Origin: Zygnema cylindricum
Lineage: Eukaryota; Streptophyta; Zygnematophyceae; Zygnematales; Zygnemataceae
DNA: 64,000 nt
Assembly: GCA_037447655.1 (NCBI GenBank)
Contig: JBBHKE010002346.1
Location: 188,001-252,000 of the forward strand
Direction of reading: 5' to 3'
Shown: piece by piece, positions 46,870-58,994 of the stretch
Position numbering within the stretch: the stretch's first letter is position 1
Layout: each line of letters begins with the position of its first letter
Position numbers and translations under genes: made by a program
The notes under the pieces: generated by a model
Databases searched by the model: none
The model's input: the letters and a program-made list of their open reading frames with translations, nothing else
What the model was told of the DNA's origin: nothing

Positions 46870-47425
46870 AAGTTATTTCAAGTTACTCCTAGTGTTCATT
46901 TCGTATAAAAAAAAATCATTCATGTACAGAGGATAAATGGAAAGGTCTTTTTTCAAACACATTCTGTGACATAACAGTTGGCACTTGCAAGCCAATGTTG
47001 TAATGTTTTCTAACAACAAGTTTGAAAATCTGAACCCCAAAATAATATGAATGGAAGTTAACCCTTCCGTGCCTTCCTTTCCCGACGTCACCACTTTATA
47101 ATCCATTGCCTTATCTCCAGTTAACCCATCCTTACGGGTTCCCTTGCCAACAAATGCGACCTTTCCAGCCACTTGTGAGGGCTTTCGTGCTAATGACTCT
47201 CGTCACACTTGTTTCCCGTCTCCTCAAGTTCGCCTTTGTTACAATGTCTGCAATTCAAGAGTACCAACCACCTAGACTAACAGTCAACCGTGCTAACTCC
47301 AACAAGTAATCAATCACCGTGACATTGCATCAAGAAATGTCATATTAAAAACACACAAAACGAATCACATTGACTCAATAAATTTGTCCATCGCTGTCTG
47401 ATTTTATCAACTACGCATTACACAA
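46870..47425. repeat. Interspersed repeat R1, single half
   Basis: It contains TTTCAAGTTACTCC, GGAAGTTAACCCTTCCGTGCC and CAATGTCTGCAATTCAAGAG blocks of the R1 family. The reverse-strand frame (46873-47172) is homologous to the first half of R1 elsewhere. Confidence 0.5.
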
Positions 47426-48430
47426 TGAACAACTATTTCTACATCTTTTTCTTATCACTCAAAATGATAGTTTTGTGTGCAATTTTGGGCGATATTGAGT
47501 ATCGGCGATCTTGCGTGCCCACCATCACATCGTGGGACCAATGCACTGTACGGACGAACGTCAACAATTTTGGACGAGGCGGAGATGTATGATAAGCAAT
47601 CATGCAGTTGCGATTATACCGGTTGATGTGACAAACATGTGTAAATAGTGTTTCATTGGACCACGTTAGAGGAGTGTTTTGTGTAATCACATAGCATTAG
47701 AGTACAAAAGCACTCACAATAGAAAAAAATCAGCGACCTTTCATCCATCAATTAGGTACACCAATTCAGACATGGAGAAGGCAACAAGAATAGAATAGGA
47801 TTGACTTTATTGAAAAGTCCATGTCTTTGTAATATTCGTCCAAAAGACAATTAATGAAAGTTATTAGCTTCTATTAAATTATATTCTCAGTCTATTTGTG
47901 TAATTGCTACTATCTCTCCCTGTTCTCTACCTTTTCCATCACTATTTGATTCTTGTAACTCCTTCAAGCGCCCATTCCGTGTTGATCCGTAGCCGGTCTA
48001 ATCGTTTGTGGTTACGGAAACTTTTCCCGTTGACCCGAATGAGCGACCTGGTTTTACACTCTTTCCCAAGCCAACTTGATAGCTCCTATTACTATCGATT
48101 CTTCCTTCGATCGATGCTATTTATTGCAATCTTAAATAAGGTGTCCGCCTATTTTTCTAAAAGAGGTGTCCACTTTCTCTCTCTCTCTCTCTCTCACTCT
48201 CTCTCTCTCACCTTCTCTCCCTATTTTTAGAATGGTCGATATTCAGCTTATCGCAAGGGCACAAAAAGGAATGAAAATAAAATACCAGGCCGGTTTTAGA
48301 AATTAAGTCCAAATCTTGACTCGTTGAAAAAGTAAACCTTGAGTCCATGGTTGAATCACAATTAGAAAAACTTTAAAATAAACTAAAAAGAATCCGAAAA
48401 AAAAAAAGAAAAAAAATAGCACTTAAATTA
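47426..48430. other. Unique spacer with CT microsatellite
   Basis: It is mostly not shared with the other units. A CT-dinucleotide run is present at about 48172-48220, and a short R2 piece at 48060-48140. No gene is supported. Confidence 0.4.
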
Positions 48431-49476
48431 GGATGTCATTCCATTGAAATCGAATTGCCAACGTGTCCTTGAGCCTCCTCCACTCGTTCTTTTGCTTTCG
48501 AGCTTCTCTCCACGTGCCACTCTCTCCGTCCAGCAAATCGCCAGCTGTCCCTCCACACGTGTCATGATTCAAGCTAGCCGCACACCCTCACCATCCCTTC
48601 TAATTACATTTTTAAACAGTCAGCCACGCCACCCACTGCCGGCTGTCGGTGAGGACTGCGACGTGCCTGAATTTACAAGGAATCCACTTATTTTGGGGTG
48701 CTCCAAATCACAGCTGCGTAGGACTCTGAAAATAAAGTCTAAGAAATGATAAAAAGGGTAACACCACAAAGAACTCAAAAGAAACGCCATAAAATAAGCG
48801 GAAGCATTCACAACAAAAGAGAACATAAGAGAATCCGCCAAACGACAATACAATTAAGCCAAAGCTTTTCCTCCTCCACGTAAGTCCCTCTTAGACTTTA
48901 AACACCTTCAAGCCCCAAATGATCAACTAAAGATGCATTGTTGCTAACTTACATCGCCTTCAATAGCTACCACGTTACTTAACAGTGTACGAATCCCTAA
49001 CGTAAAAGTCGGCAACCATGACAATGATTAGAAGAAAGGAGACCAGTTGTTCGTAGAAAAACAAGATAAATTAAAAACAAAGGAAAAAAAGAAAAAAGGA
49101 ATTTGAAATCTCTTTCATTTATTTTTTGGATGGAATCAGTCAATTGTTACACCTGTAAGCTTTTATTTATCTTTTGTGCGGATAAGGTCCCTCCTTCCTT
49201 TCGCAACAATAACCTCGACGAAAACAAATAGAACGATGAAGACGCACAAAGTTTTCCTTCGTCGTGGGTAAGATTTAGCGCAACTTATCACAAACTTGGC
49301 AGCCGAAAAATGAAAAAACTACATAAGGTAACAACAACTTTTGGCTATTTCAATGCAAGTAATGCAAAAATTGACAAGGAGAACACACAAAGGGGGAAAC
49401 CGAATCTTGATTAATAAAATATGAGGGGAAATGAAAAATTTCCCGCAGAAGTAATCAAAAATATACAATCAAGTAT

Positions 49477-49481
49477 TTACA
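49477..49481 (-). terminator. Candidate poly(A) signal TGTAA, copy 5
   Basis: TGTAA on the reverse strand about 185 nt past the stop, in the conserved context. Confidence 0.5.
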
Positions 49482-49664
49482 ATCACCTAGACTAACACCT
49501 ATTTACACCATTTTGGCTAAGGAAATCATAATTGGAATGGATTGTCTAGCAAATAACCGTAGTGCTCGAGTAACTTCGAGCATCGTCTCTCAGTTGCACA
49601 AGAGTGAACATTTAATGATATTTTTTTCCAATTCGATCTATTGGAACAAACCAATTGTAAGAAC

Positions 49665-52600
49665 TTATGACGTCTTAAACATCACACATTGCCTTGTTGA
49701 GTCAAAGAGGTTCTCCGTATCGTCTGCTGGAACATTGAAAGCAACACCCTTATATGTGATTCTGAACACCGTAATGGGCAACATGACACAACGGCTGCGG
49801 AAGTAATCGATGCCAGGTGTCGTTTGGAAGGTCCGGCCTTCCAAAACAGCATCTTCACCATTTAGGTAGAACTGATTTCCGACAGGGTTGGTAACCGCCG
49901 GACATTCTCGAAAGAGAGCTAAACCGGACTCGTCCACCTCAACGACAATCTCATCTCCTGTTTTATTCGTCCTCAAACCGGGGCTCAAGCTCGTTCCCTC
50001 GTCATTTACAAGTGTGAACGTTGGGATTTTGCTTTTGTATCCCTCGAAATAGAAGTCACAAAGCTCCAATGGAGTGGATGGGCAAGAGGTGGTGCATGCG
50101 GGAGGAGGCGGTGGTGAAGGAGGGGGCGGAGGAGGAGGCGATGGTGGAGGAGGTGAAGGCGAAGGAGGGGGCGGAGATGGTGGAGGTGGGGGTGGTGATG
50201 GAGGCGGGGGAGAAGGTGAGGGAGGAGGAGGTGAGGGAGGAGGAGGTGACGGTGAAGGAGGAGGAGGTGAAGGAGGAGGAGGTGAAGGTGGAGGAGGCGA
50301 TGGTGAAGGAGGAGGAGATGATGAAGGAGGAGGAGGTGAGGGAGGAGGAGGTGAAGGTGGAGAACATGGTGGAGGAGGTGACGGTGAAGGAGGGGGAGGT
50401 GATGGTGAAGGAGGAGGAGGTGAGGGAGGAGGAGGTGAAGGTGAAGGAACGGGGGTAACGGATGGTAAACAGGTGCAAGATGCGATAGAGGGGCCTGTGG
50501 CAAAGATAAGGCATCGGCGCTCGTCGGGGTAAATTTGTTGGTATGTGTCCCCCAAGTTGAGGTTTATGACGCTATTGCCGCTTGGAATTTGTACCGCGGT
50601 GAGAGGAATCGCAAAGCAAGAGTTTTCGTAGTAGCTCTTTGGTGCCTGCAATAGATGCCAAATTGTATCCCATAAGCCTCCATCCAGCTGTGTTATAATT
50701 GATCTGAATCCTTGTCAAGTTGTTACTGCTTTGCTATGTTTGTGAAAAACAAAACCTTTTGTGGAAAACAAAACCTTCCATGAACTGAAAGTTTGTACAC
50801 TGGCCTGTTGTATTTATTGAAAATGAACCAGTTTAGACACATCCACCTTAAACATGGAGGAAAACGAGTGGCAGATTATCACGTGCCAATGAAGTACGAA
50901 GGTCCTTGTAATTTTTGAAACTTACCGAATTAAAAGTGCGGAACTTGATCTGGGCTTGTTGTCCGTTGACGTAGAACTGGTTCCCAACGCTAGTTCCCGC
51001 CTTATCCGAGCAGATGAAATAGGCCTCTCCCGAACTATCCACTTCAATAATCTCTCCACTCACGGAGTCCATAACGTATGGCCCTACTCCCGTGTCACTC
51101 GATCCGTCCAAACTGAAATGGACCACAACTTCTGTGTCTGTTCAATTTGTGTTTTTCAAATGAACACGAGTATGAAACAAACACGTCGAACATGTGGATT
51201 GCCAAAATCTAATGCATTGTCCGTTCCAAGTAGAAAGGAAAATTGGATTCGTGTTCTCTGCACTTAGTCACAGATTTTAATTTCTTGGTATATCATTAGG
51301 ATTATTCGACTTCCAACAAGCATGGAAAATCCAAATTTGCAAATGGGTTAGATGGATTAAGGGATTTATATAATTCCATAGTTATTAATGTGACAGTGAG
51401 ACCGTAAACGGTTTTTAATTGAATGATCAAGAAAAGTACAGCAGTAGAGTTGGACATTTGGATTAGAACATTATGGTTCAAAACGCAAACAGGTTCATTT
51501 TGCGTCTCCGAATAACTCTTCTGGTAGTAAATGAAAAAAAAATCAAAATTATGTGATTATAGACGTCACGCTAGAGTAAATGTAGATAAAAAGTCTAACA
51601 TTTCTCTTAAAATCTGGACGATACACCTTTTAGAAGATAAATCACAAAAAGTCCGAAAAGGATTCAACATTTTGATACCCGGACAGGAAACGGGAATGAG
51701 AGAAATCATTCATTTCATTGCATGCAAATCTGAAGAGGACATTGAACAACAAGGAGAAGAAAACAAAGTTTCAAGAAATTTGTGGAGCGTCAGAGTTATG
51801 ATTACGAAAGAATAAACTGTTTTTTGAGCATGTATTCAGTATTTTATGTTTCAGAAAAGTTCCCAAAATTGTCAAAAATATTTATTTTTGTTTTAAAAGG
51901 TTATTTACAAATTGGAAAAGAAAAAAAAGAAATCCAACAGGGCTTGTTATACGGATTTCAAGAGCATTCAAAAATACGATTTCACTGCGGAAGTTGATAA
52001 TTTCCAGCTTAGGCCGAAACAGGAAAGAGGTTAAGATATAATAAGGGAAAAGCGGATGCAGAGAACGGGAGACAAGGGGTGTTAGAGAAAGAGGAAAAGT
52101 GGGAACAAAACTGAGGGGAAGACAAAGGGGAATGGGGAGAAGAGGCTAGAGGGAAAAAGCATCCTTCACACTCACTTCCCCTCGTTTCCTATCCCTTTCC
52201 ACCCATACTCCCGCTTCTCCATTCCCTTTTTCACCGCTATCTCCCAGTCTATCCTCGCAACTACTGAACCTACTTCCCCCCCTATTTCCCCACCGAGCTG
52301 CCTTGCTCCCTACCCTCCCACCCGCCTCCCTTCAACTCACTTTGCCTACATCCTCCACTCTCTCCCTCCCTACTGCCTACCCTCGCTGTCATCACTCTCT
52401 CTTACTCTAGCCTGTCCATCCTACTCCAGGCTGATGGTTTCCAGCTCAATGTTCTAAGCGTTCAATTCAATGAAAAGGAATCCAAATATTTATATTTCAA
52501 CATGGGAAACGCGCCCAAATGGAGAAACGGAGTTGGGTCTTAGATTCTACCTGATGCTTGGGATGGTGTCGTTGTCCGAGAAAAGGAAAAAATCGCAGTC

Positions 52601-52789
52601 GGGGAAGTAAGTGGAGGAGACTGTCATCAAAGTTCGCCCGGACACGCGGTTTGCCATTTTATCGCGGTCGACCCTCATTCCGAAACTGCGTGCCGCCTCC
52701 GCACAAGAAATAGTGTGGCTCATCGCCATCGCCACGGCACATATGACCAAGCTCCAACCAAGTTTGGGAGATAGATTCGCCTTAGCCAT
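49665..52789 (-). CDS. Array gene copy 5: secreted two-domain Ser/Pro-rod protein
   Basis: Reverse-strand exons are 52789-52551, 51112-50926 and 50645-49665; introns are 1438 and 280 nt. The product is 468 aa: signal peptide, domain A (61-196), rod (197-325), domain B (326-468). Domain B ends in ...CVMFKTS, as in all copies. Exon 3 is closest to copies 3/4, with a slightly longer rod. The end of domain B shares single differences with copy 1 (VFRITYKG). Exon 2, intron 1 and exon 1 are nearly identical to copy 2. This mosaic points to gene conversion. An in-frame upstream ATG lies at 52831. Confidence 0.85.
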
Positions 52790-53637
52790 GGCGGTCTTTT
52801 TTATACACTTTGTATCTCTTAGAATCACCATACTTAATGAACAAATGTTTGAAAGCTTTCTAGTTTGGGGCCGGTTTCCCACTAGGCTGCCGTAATAGTG
52901 GATGTGTTTTGAGAGAGATGTTTTTCTTCGGTAGTTTTCCCCTCCGTCCCACGTCAGTATATAAAAGAAGTTGCTGCGAGGGTGGAGCCGCAGCTTGTCG
53001 CAGGGATTGCCGCCACTGAAACGTGAGAGGAACCATCGCACGCTCCAGATCTGTCGCTGCCTAGATCGACGGCTGTAAGCGCGTATTCGGCTGCGACGCC
53101 TCTCTGCCTGGCTGTGACGTGACGTGTGGCGGGTTCCAAATTCCGAAACGAGGAACGCGGCGAATTGCGGTGGACGGCGGAAAAGGCGCACTGCAGCACC
53201 GCATGCGACTGTACTGGAGCGCTTCCTGTAAAGTACGCTTCCGTGTACGGAAGCTGGACTGCTCTGAAATGTCCTTTGTGCACACGCGTGCGACGTGACC
53301 AGACTGCCATTCGACCAAATTGCGAACCGTCATCGACCGCGTTACGACTCTCAAGTGCGAGACGCGCATTCTTGGAAGACTCGAACTGAATCCAATTCCG
53401 TGGTTAGGGTCATATCGAACGGAGATCAGCAAATTCCTCGCCAGTCGACAAAAGTGTACGGTCAAATCCTTGAGAGTACGGTACTGCAGTGGTCAGCGCC
53501 CTACCAGCGTTCGACAAATATCGCCGGTGCGAAACATTCAGGTCAACGACGCGTTGGCATTCTGGTGGAATTGAAATCGTGGAATCGCAGCCGCACGCGT
53601 CAAAGACTCGAGGGGCCAGATGAAGAAGCCCGGGTAG
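52790..53637 (-). promoter_or_regulatory. Duplicated promoter region of copy 5
   Basis: It carries the best TATA box of the set (TATATAAAAG on +, 52958-52967), next to CCCACGTCAG, plus TGACGTGACGTG further out. It ends at the hAT-like element at 53638. Confidence 0.6.
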
Positions 53638-53965
53638 TAGAGGTCGCAATCGGGTACTCGAATCCGTACCCGAACGCTACCCGACTGCCCGCGTCGGATC
53701 CCGGAACGGATTCGGGTGCCAAATTCTGGGGGCCGGGCGGATTGGAGCGGGTGATTCACAAAAAAAATAAAAAATATAGGGTAGGGTCTGGTAAGCCAAA
53801 AAAGAAAAAAAATGAAGGTTATGTACTGTCCATACTATCCAGCATAATTATACTTTGTACTTTTGGTATCGTGGAAGGTATTAGGGAGATGTACCATCAA
53901 TTTTGTACTTATTCGGGTACGGGCGGATACGGGTAGTCGCGGGAAATCGAGTTTCGGTTATCTTT
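53638..53965. mobile_element. hAT-like element in the copy 5 promoter, right end lost
   Basis: It begins TAGAGGTCGCAATCGGG after CCGGGTAG and follows the family to GGTTATCTTT. It then breaks into another copy of the same family, so the original right terminus is missing. Confidence 0.7.
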
Positions 53966-54090
53966 ACAAATTTTGAGGGCCAGCTGGATTCGGCCAAGCT
54001 ATACTGAAAATTTAATAGAGTAATTCGGGTACGGCCGGGTAACCAAAAAAAGAAAGAAATTGAAGGTTTCGTGGGTATGTAGTTATGTAC

Positions 54091-54310
54091 TACACCTTAA
54101 ACAGCTATTAGTGTTAATATACTTTTATTCTCTTAAAACAAAAAATACGTACACATATGTCCAATTGTGGATCTGACGGTTATGCTTGTAAGGTAAGATT
54201 CCCAGCAACTAATTGGCGAGTTTCAAACGGAAAATACGACAAGTGTGTAAGCAGAAAGGATGTTTTAAGTGGCAATAAAATTATTAACATTAATTGCGAT
54301 ACACAGTGTA
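54091..54310. mobile_element. 220-bp MITE, CGCCACTTAAAAC type, TA-flanked
   Basis: TA-CACCTTAAACAGCTATTAG at the left and GCGATACACAGTG-TA at the right, with GATGTTTTAAGTGGC inside. It has the same size as 18988-19207. Confidence 0.7.
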
Positions 54311-54331
54311 ATAGTGTATTGTACTGTACAT

Positions 54332-54805
54332 TACACCTTGAATCGTTATTAGCGTTATGAACGCTAAATCAACGCCGTTAAGTTTTTTAGGGTTTTACTT
54401 GAAATGGAATTAGTAACACTATTATTTTTTTAGGTTAATTAATGTTTTGTTGAATTAGCTTTAATAATTCTAATTTATGATTTTATTAAAAAGTGTGGTG
54501 TACGGACGTGTCTGTCCGTTCAAAATGGTACTTTGTTAAGTAGAAACGTACAGAATATGGTTCCAAATTAGAGTTATGAATAAATTAGAGTAAAAGGACG
54601 CGACGATTTAGGATTTGTCAGATTTTATGCTTTTGCCTATTTTACTGTGTAGATCTTGATGGCAGATCCGTTATACCGAAACCAGGGTTATGGATCAATT
54701 AGTCTTTTTTTTTTCAAAATCTTGAAAATTAAAATATGCGTTAAAAAACGCTAATTATTTTTTAACACTAATGATTTCTTAACGCTAATAACGATCCAAG
54801 GTGTA
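54332..54805. mobile_element. MITE, GTTATTAGCG type, TA-flanked
   Basis: TA-CACCTTGAATCGTTATTAGCG at the left, CGCTAATAACGATCCAAGGTG-TA at the right, and an AAAGTGTGGTGTACGG block inside. Confidence 0.75.
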
Positions 54806-55039
54806 GTGTCCATACTATCCAACATTAATTAGTTCTATACCACTTATTATGTACCTATTCATGTACAGTTAATCACAAGAAAAAAGAGTTTCGGTTAACT
54901 TTTTTTTTTCGTAAACGGGTTTCATTTACGGGGTAACAATTTAGAAGCATGCAATAACTTGGCCGGATTTCGAGTGATAAAATTTTGAAAAAAATAATGT
55001 TGGATTCGGGTATTTTGAATTTGACCTTTGCGACCTCTG

Positions 55040-57400
55040 CTATCAACACAAATGAATTGTTTACTAGCAGATAAATAAAGTACACCGTGAATCGCTACTA
55101 CAATATGATGCTTCAATGTTAAGAAACAATTACTGTAAAGAAACAATTAGAGATATAAACTTTATTTTGTGTTCAAGGGCCTAAGGCCAACAAACCACTA
55201 ACATTAATTTAAACATCCAAAACTTATTTGGATACGCATTCCCATAGTGTAGCTAATATTGGCAACTTTAACATAGTTTACTTTTGAACATGTGAGAACA
55301 CGTTCGCGTGATTTTCTCCCTTCTTTACTAGTAGGAATCAAATATGAGGGCACTTTCCCTTGGCTGTGCCACTCACTTTCCCGTCCCGACGCCATTAATT
55401 GACATTTTTTTTGTATGTTTGTACTTAAAAAATATGTAGTTTTAGTACAAACTGACACATTTATACATTATCCTATCTTCAATTACCCAAATTAGAGTCA
55501 TTGATGCCAACTAAACCGTACTCATGTTAGTGCAAAGGAAAAATATAATTATAATTATATTTTAGGTTTGAGGGTCAAAAATTGGGGACGCCAAATTAAT
55601 GTTATTAACACTAATTGCCATTCAAGGTGTAATGTTGTGTATCACTAAATTCTTTTTAGCAAAAAATCCGATAACTGAATAATTAGTTATCGACCGAAAA
55701 GAAGATACGATGTATCAGTCTACTATTATTGTCGATATATCCGGGGTGAGGGGAGGTGTTTCCCATTGTGCAGTCCTTAGTACGAATGTTGTTCGTAGTT
55801 ATCTCTATAATTTTTACTTTCTAGCGACATTTTCGACCAACATATCAGTAAACCTGAACGATACTTTATTTCCCGATATATCGATTATAGATAGGTCAAA
55901 GAAAGGTACATATCGGCTATGGTTAACATTCTACACATACCAAACATTCCGTATTGGCTTTTTAGTTGTTTTTAAATTACTACTTTTGATGTTCATTTTG
56001 TCTATAATTTTGTACATTCATGTATAGACGATAAATGAAAAACTATCTTTTTATAATAAAGGTGAAAGGTATCGTTAGTAGTTGCGTGCCAATATCAATT
56101 TTTCTTTCGGAAACAAGTTTTGTTTTTATTTTTTTTAAATCTACAACCCCGAAAAATGTAATTAGAGATTGCTTACTTCTCTTGAATTTCCCTTCTCAAT
56201 CTTTACATAAGATTCATCGAACTTATTCCGGAACTCTCTCTCGACGTTGCAACTTATTATCAATCGTCGTATCCCTATTTAACGCATCCTCACAGGTTGC
56301 AATGTCCACAAATGCGACCATGCCCGTCCACATGTGACGAAACCCATAATTGTGACTCTTGTCACATTAGTTTTCCCTCTTCTCTAGCTCGCCTCTTTAA
56401 AAATCTATAGCACTGAATGGTTGAAAACACCTATACTACTAACCAACATGTTGGAATTCTGAATTCTACTTTATTATTTAAGCACTCTTGTAAGAAAACT
56501 GACAAATTGGTTAACGGTAGTGCAATGGGAAAAAAAAATCAACCTTAAAATGCAACTTCCTCCTTTGAGCTTTTTTGTAAAACTCTTGCCTCTACATTGT
56601 TTCATGTAACTTGAACTAAAACAAGTTCAGATTTCCTCTCCTTTGTTTGTTGTTGTCTTTTAACTTGTCAATCTACTCCCATTGCTTCCTTTTCTTTATA
56701 TGTTTGTTTTTTTTTGTCATTATGGCCACTCTTGTTATGCAATTGTGTCGACTCTAACAAATAAGTAGCCATCAAGACATTACATCAAGAAATGCCATAA
56801 TCACCAAACCATGAAATTAATCACATTAAATAGTCATACTTGTCCCCCAATGTCCGATTTTATTCAAGAAATAATGCACGGAGGACATCTCTTAATTAGA
56901 GTGACTCAAACTATGGAGCGATGATCGTTTTTTGAAGATTGGTTTGAAGATTGGTAACCATTCACCCAAGTAAAGTATACACAAATAGTTCAGCCCAAAT
57001 GTTCCCACCCAAACAAGATTCTAAGCAGCTTGGAGCAACCAGAGTAATACATAATAATTATAACTTTCAAACCAACCGACGTTAACATGACATCCCACTT
57101 GCTCGTAGTCATAATGTCACGCTTCCATCAAACTAAATTTACACTACCTTTTCATTCAACGGAGATCACTCCAAATACTACGTACAACTATAGCCCTTAA
57201 AGTTTGCCCAATTACACCTTACACTCGAACACATTGATTCATTGTTCATGTGCAGCTGCCTGTCCATTTTTCACCAGCTCCCTTTGACGATCATCTCTTT
57301 TCTAAGCCAAATTTACCACACTATTTACTTATAACTATTTGTTCTTCCTTTTATTGTTACTATTCATTATTGTCTTAAATAGGGTCTTAATCCCTAAATT
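55040..57400. other. Repeat-derived intergenic region
   Basis: About 55640-56000 has decayed hAT-like words (GTTGTGTATC, CGATATATC). About 56150-56460 is a diverged R1 half, and 56990-57400 is R2. The frames at 55710-56027 and 56035-56337 fall inside these repeats and are not called as genes. Confidence 0.45.
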
Positions 57401-57599
57401 TTACCCCCTCGAACCTACAATAGTATCAATGACACAAATTATTTTCATTCTTGTTGCAATTTATTTAAACGTTTCAAATTAAGCCACGTTCATTTGGAAC
57501 TCGTTTAGAATTATAAACACTATTATAACCCTCATTGTAACAATTCCCTAACGCTAATAACGGTACGTGGTGTGCAGTAAAGGACATAATAAAGGGAAA

Positions 57600-57682
57600 A
57601 AGTACAGTACAGTTTAGTTCAGTACAGTACAGTACAGTACAGCACCGTACAGTAAAGTACAGTACAGTACAGTACAGTACAC
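57600..57682. repeat. GTACA pentanucleotide microsatellite
   Basis: An imperfect run of AGTAC/GTACA repeats with a few interruptions (CACCGTAC, TAAAGTAC). Confidence 0.85.
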
Positions 57683-57699
57683 CGCCACAAGACCCCTTT

Positions 57700-58015
57700 G
57701 GTCCATCCGATGGTTCAAAAGTAGGTGAAAGTACACCCATACAATATGCCTATTGTACGCAAAAAATACAATATACCCTTAAGACCCATATTGTATTCGG
57801 ACCAATTAAAACATTCGGACCAAAGATTGGACCAACTAAAACATTCGGACCAAAATATTTTGTTTACACCGTCAGATTAAGGCGATCGGACGGTCACTGA
57901 TCAAAGTAGCGATCTAAGAAGATCACATGGAAATCCCGTAATACAACTTACGCTAAAGGCGGCCTACCAAAGGCCTACCAAAAAACGCCTACTTTTGAAC
58001 TATGGTCCATCGCCA
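57700..58015. mobile_element. Possible short inverted-repeat element
   Basis: GTTCAAAAGTAGGTG (57713-57727) is matched in inverted form by CGCCTACTTTTGAAC (57986-58000), and both lie next to GGTCCAT words. The interior has a short tandem repeat of CATTCGGACCAA. No target duplication is evident. Confidence 0.4.
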
Positions 58016-58362
58016 TTAGAGTTAAGTGTAAAACTATGTGTTCACAATGAAGCTCAGCTAATTTCACTAATTTGCGTATACAAAAAAAATAATCCTTAAA
58101 GGCTTAAACCCTAAAAAGTTGCCGATATTTTTGAATCACATCGGTGCTCACATCAGTATCGTCTTCATTCCGATACGCCTTCTGAAAATTTTAGAATTCT
58201 CACCTTCTTCCTTTCAAAAATTCGAAACTTACAGTACAGTAAAATTCAAAAATATTGAATCTCTCACGCAAGAAAAACCAAATGTTGTAAATTTTATGCT
58301 CTAAATTTTAGCTAAGTTGGAAGAAAAGAAGGAAAAAATAGAAAAATAGAAAAACTACAACC

Positions 58363-58638
58363 ATGTCTCACATGCAAACATATGAAGAATTCAAAAAAAG
58401 TCATGAAATCTTGCTGCTATCTTCCGGACTTCCTCCTCATTTATACAAAAAACTTTACGAGAAGCTTTCTGCGAATGTTTTCGACGCAGGATCTTTTTTT
58501 CAGATTGAAGAATTGGAGGTAGAAGGAGGCGGCTGCCAAAGAAGACTTGTCCTCACAGTTAATAGTGTGGAGAAAGAGAGTGATGTTTTTCTTGTAGACC
58601 ACGCATGGTCTTTCCGTCTCCAAGATGCTCGGAAACAG
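58363..58638 (+). CDS. TTLL12-type tubulin-tyrosine-ligase-like protein, first exon only
   Basis: The 92 codons read MSHMQTYEEFKKSHE, then SSGLPPHLYKKLYEKL, then VFDAGSFFQI, and later VFLVDHAWSFRLQDARKQ. The spacing of a (S)GxPxxxYxxLxxKL helix, VFDAGxxFxI and F-hydrophobic-DHAW-x-R-xxxAR is that of the N-terminus of TTLL12, a cytosolic protein with SET-like and TTL-like parts linked to tubulin and histone modification. The exon ends AAACAG|GTAAGC at 58638. The next exons should lie beyond the CT microsatellite and the assembly gap, and I could not find them. Start: the ATG at 58363; a second in-frame ATG is at 58372. Confidence 0.7.
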
Positions 58639-58654
58639 GTAAGCGAGGGTAAAA

Positions 58655-58690
58655 TCTCTCTCTCTCTCTCCCTCTCTCTCTTTCTCTGTG

Positions 58691-58754
<64 letters not shown>

Positions 58755-58829
58755 GTCTCTCTCTCTCTCTCTCCCTCTCTCTCCTCTCTCTCCTCTCTCT
58801 CTCTCTCTCCCTCTCTCTCTTTCTCTGTG

Positions 58830-58887
<58 letters not shown>

Positions 58888-58984
58888 GTGTCTCTCTCTC
58901 TCTCTCTCCCTCTCTCTCCTCTCTCTCCTCTCTCTCTCTCTCTCCCTCTCTCTCTTTCTCTGTGTCTCTCCCTCTCTCTCTCTC
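58655..58984. repeat. CT microsatellite running into the assembly gap
   Basis: CT runs are broken by TTTCTCTGTGTCTCTCC at 58681, 58820 and 58955, giving a higher-order period of about 135-139 nt. It lies in the first intron of the TTLL12-like gene. Confidence 0.85.
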
Positions 58985-58994
58985 NNNNNNNNNN
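58985..58994. other. Assembly gap (10 N)
   Basis: Ten Ns inside the CT microsatellite. The true distance, and even the continuity, across this point is unknown. Confidence 0.99.

Larger units (their letters stand above)
53966..55039. mobile_element. Second hAT-like copy, interrupted by two MITEs
   Basis: The family text GGTACGGCCGGGTAACC ... TATGTAC stops at 54090 and resumes with GTGTCCATACTATCCAACAT at 54806, ending TTGCGACCTCTG at 55039. The gap is filled by MITEs 54091-54310 and 54332-54805, inserted at a TA. Confidence 0.65.

Noticed and set aside
53295-53936. 213-codon forward frame antisense to the copy 5 promoter
   Set aside because: It is interrupted in the orphan copy and in copies 3/4, and it crosses the hAT-like boundary.
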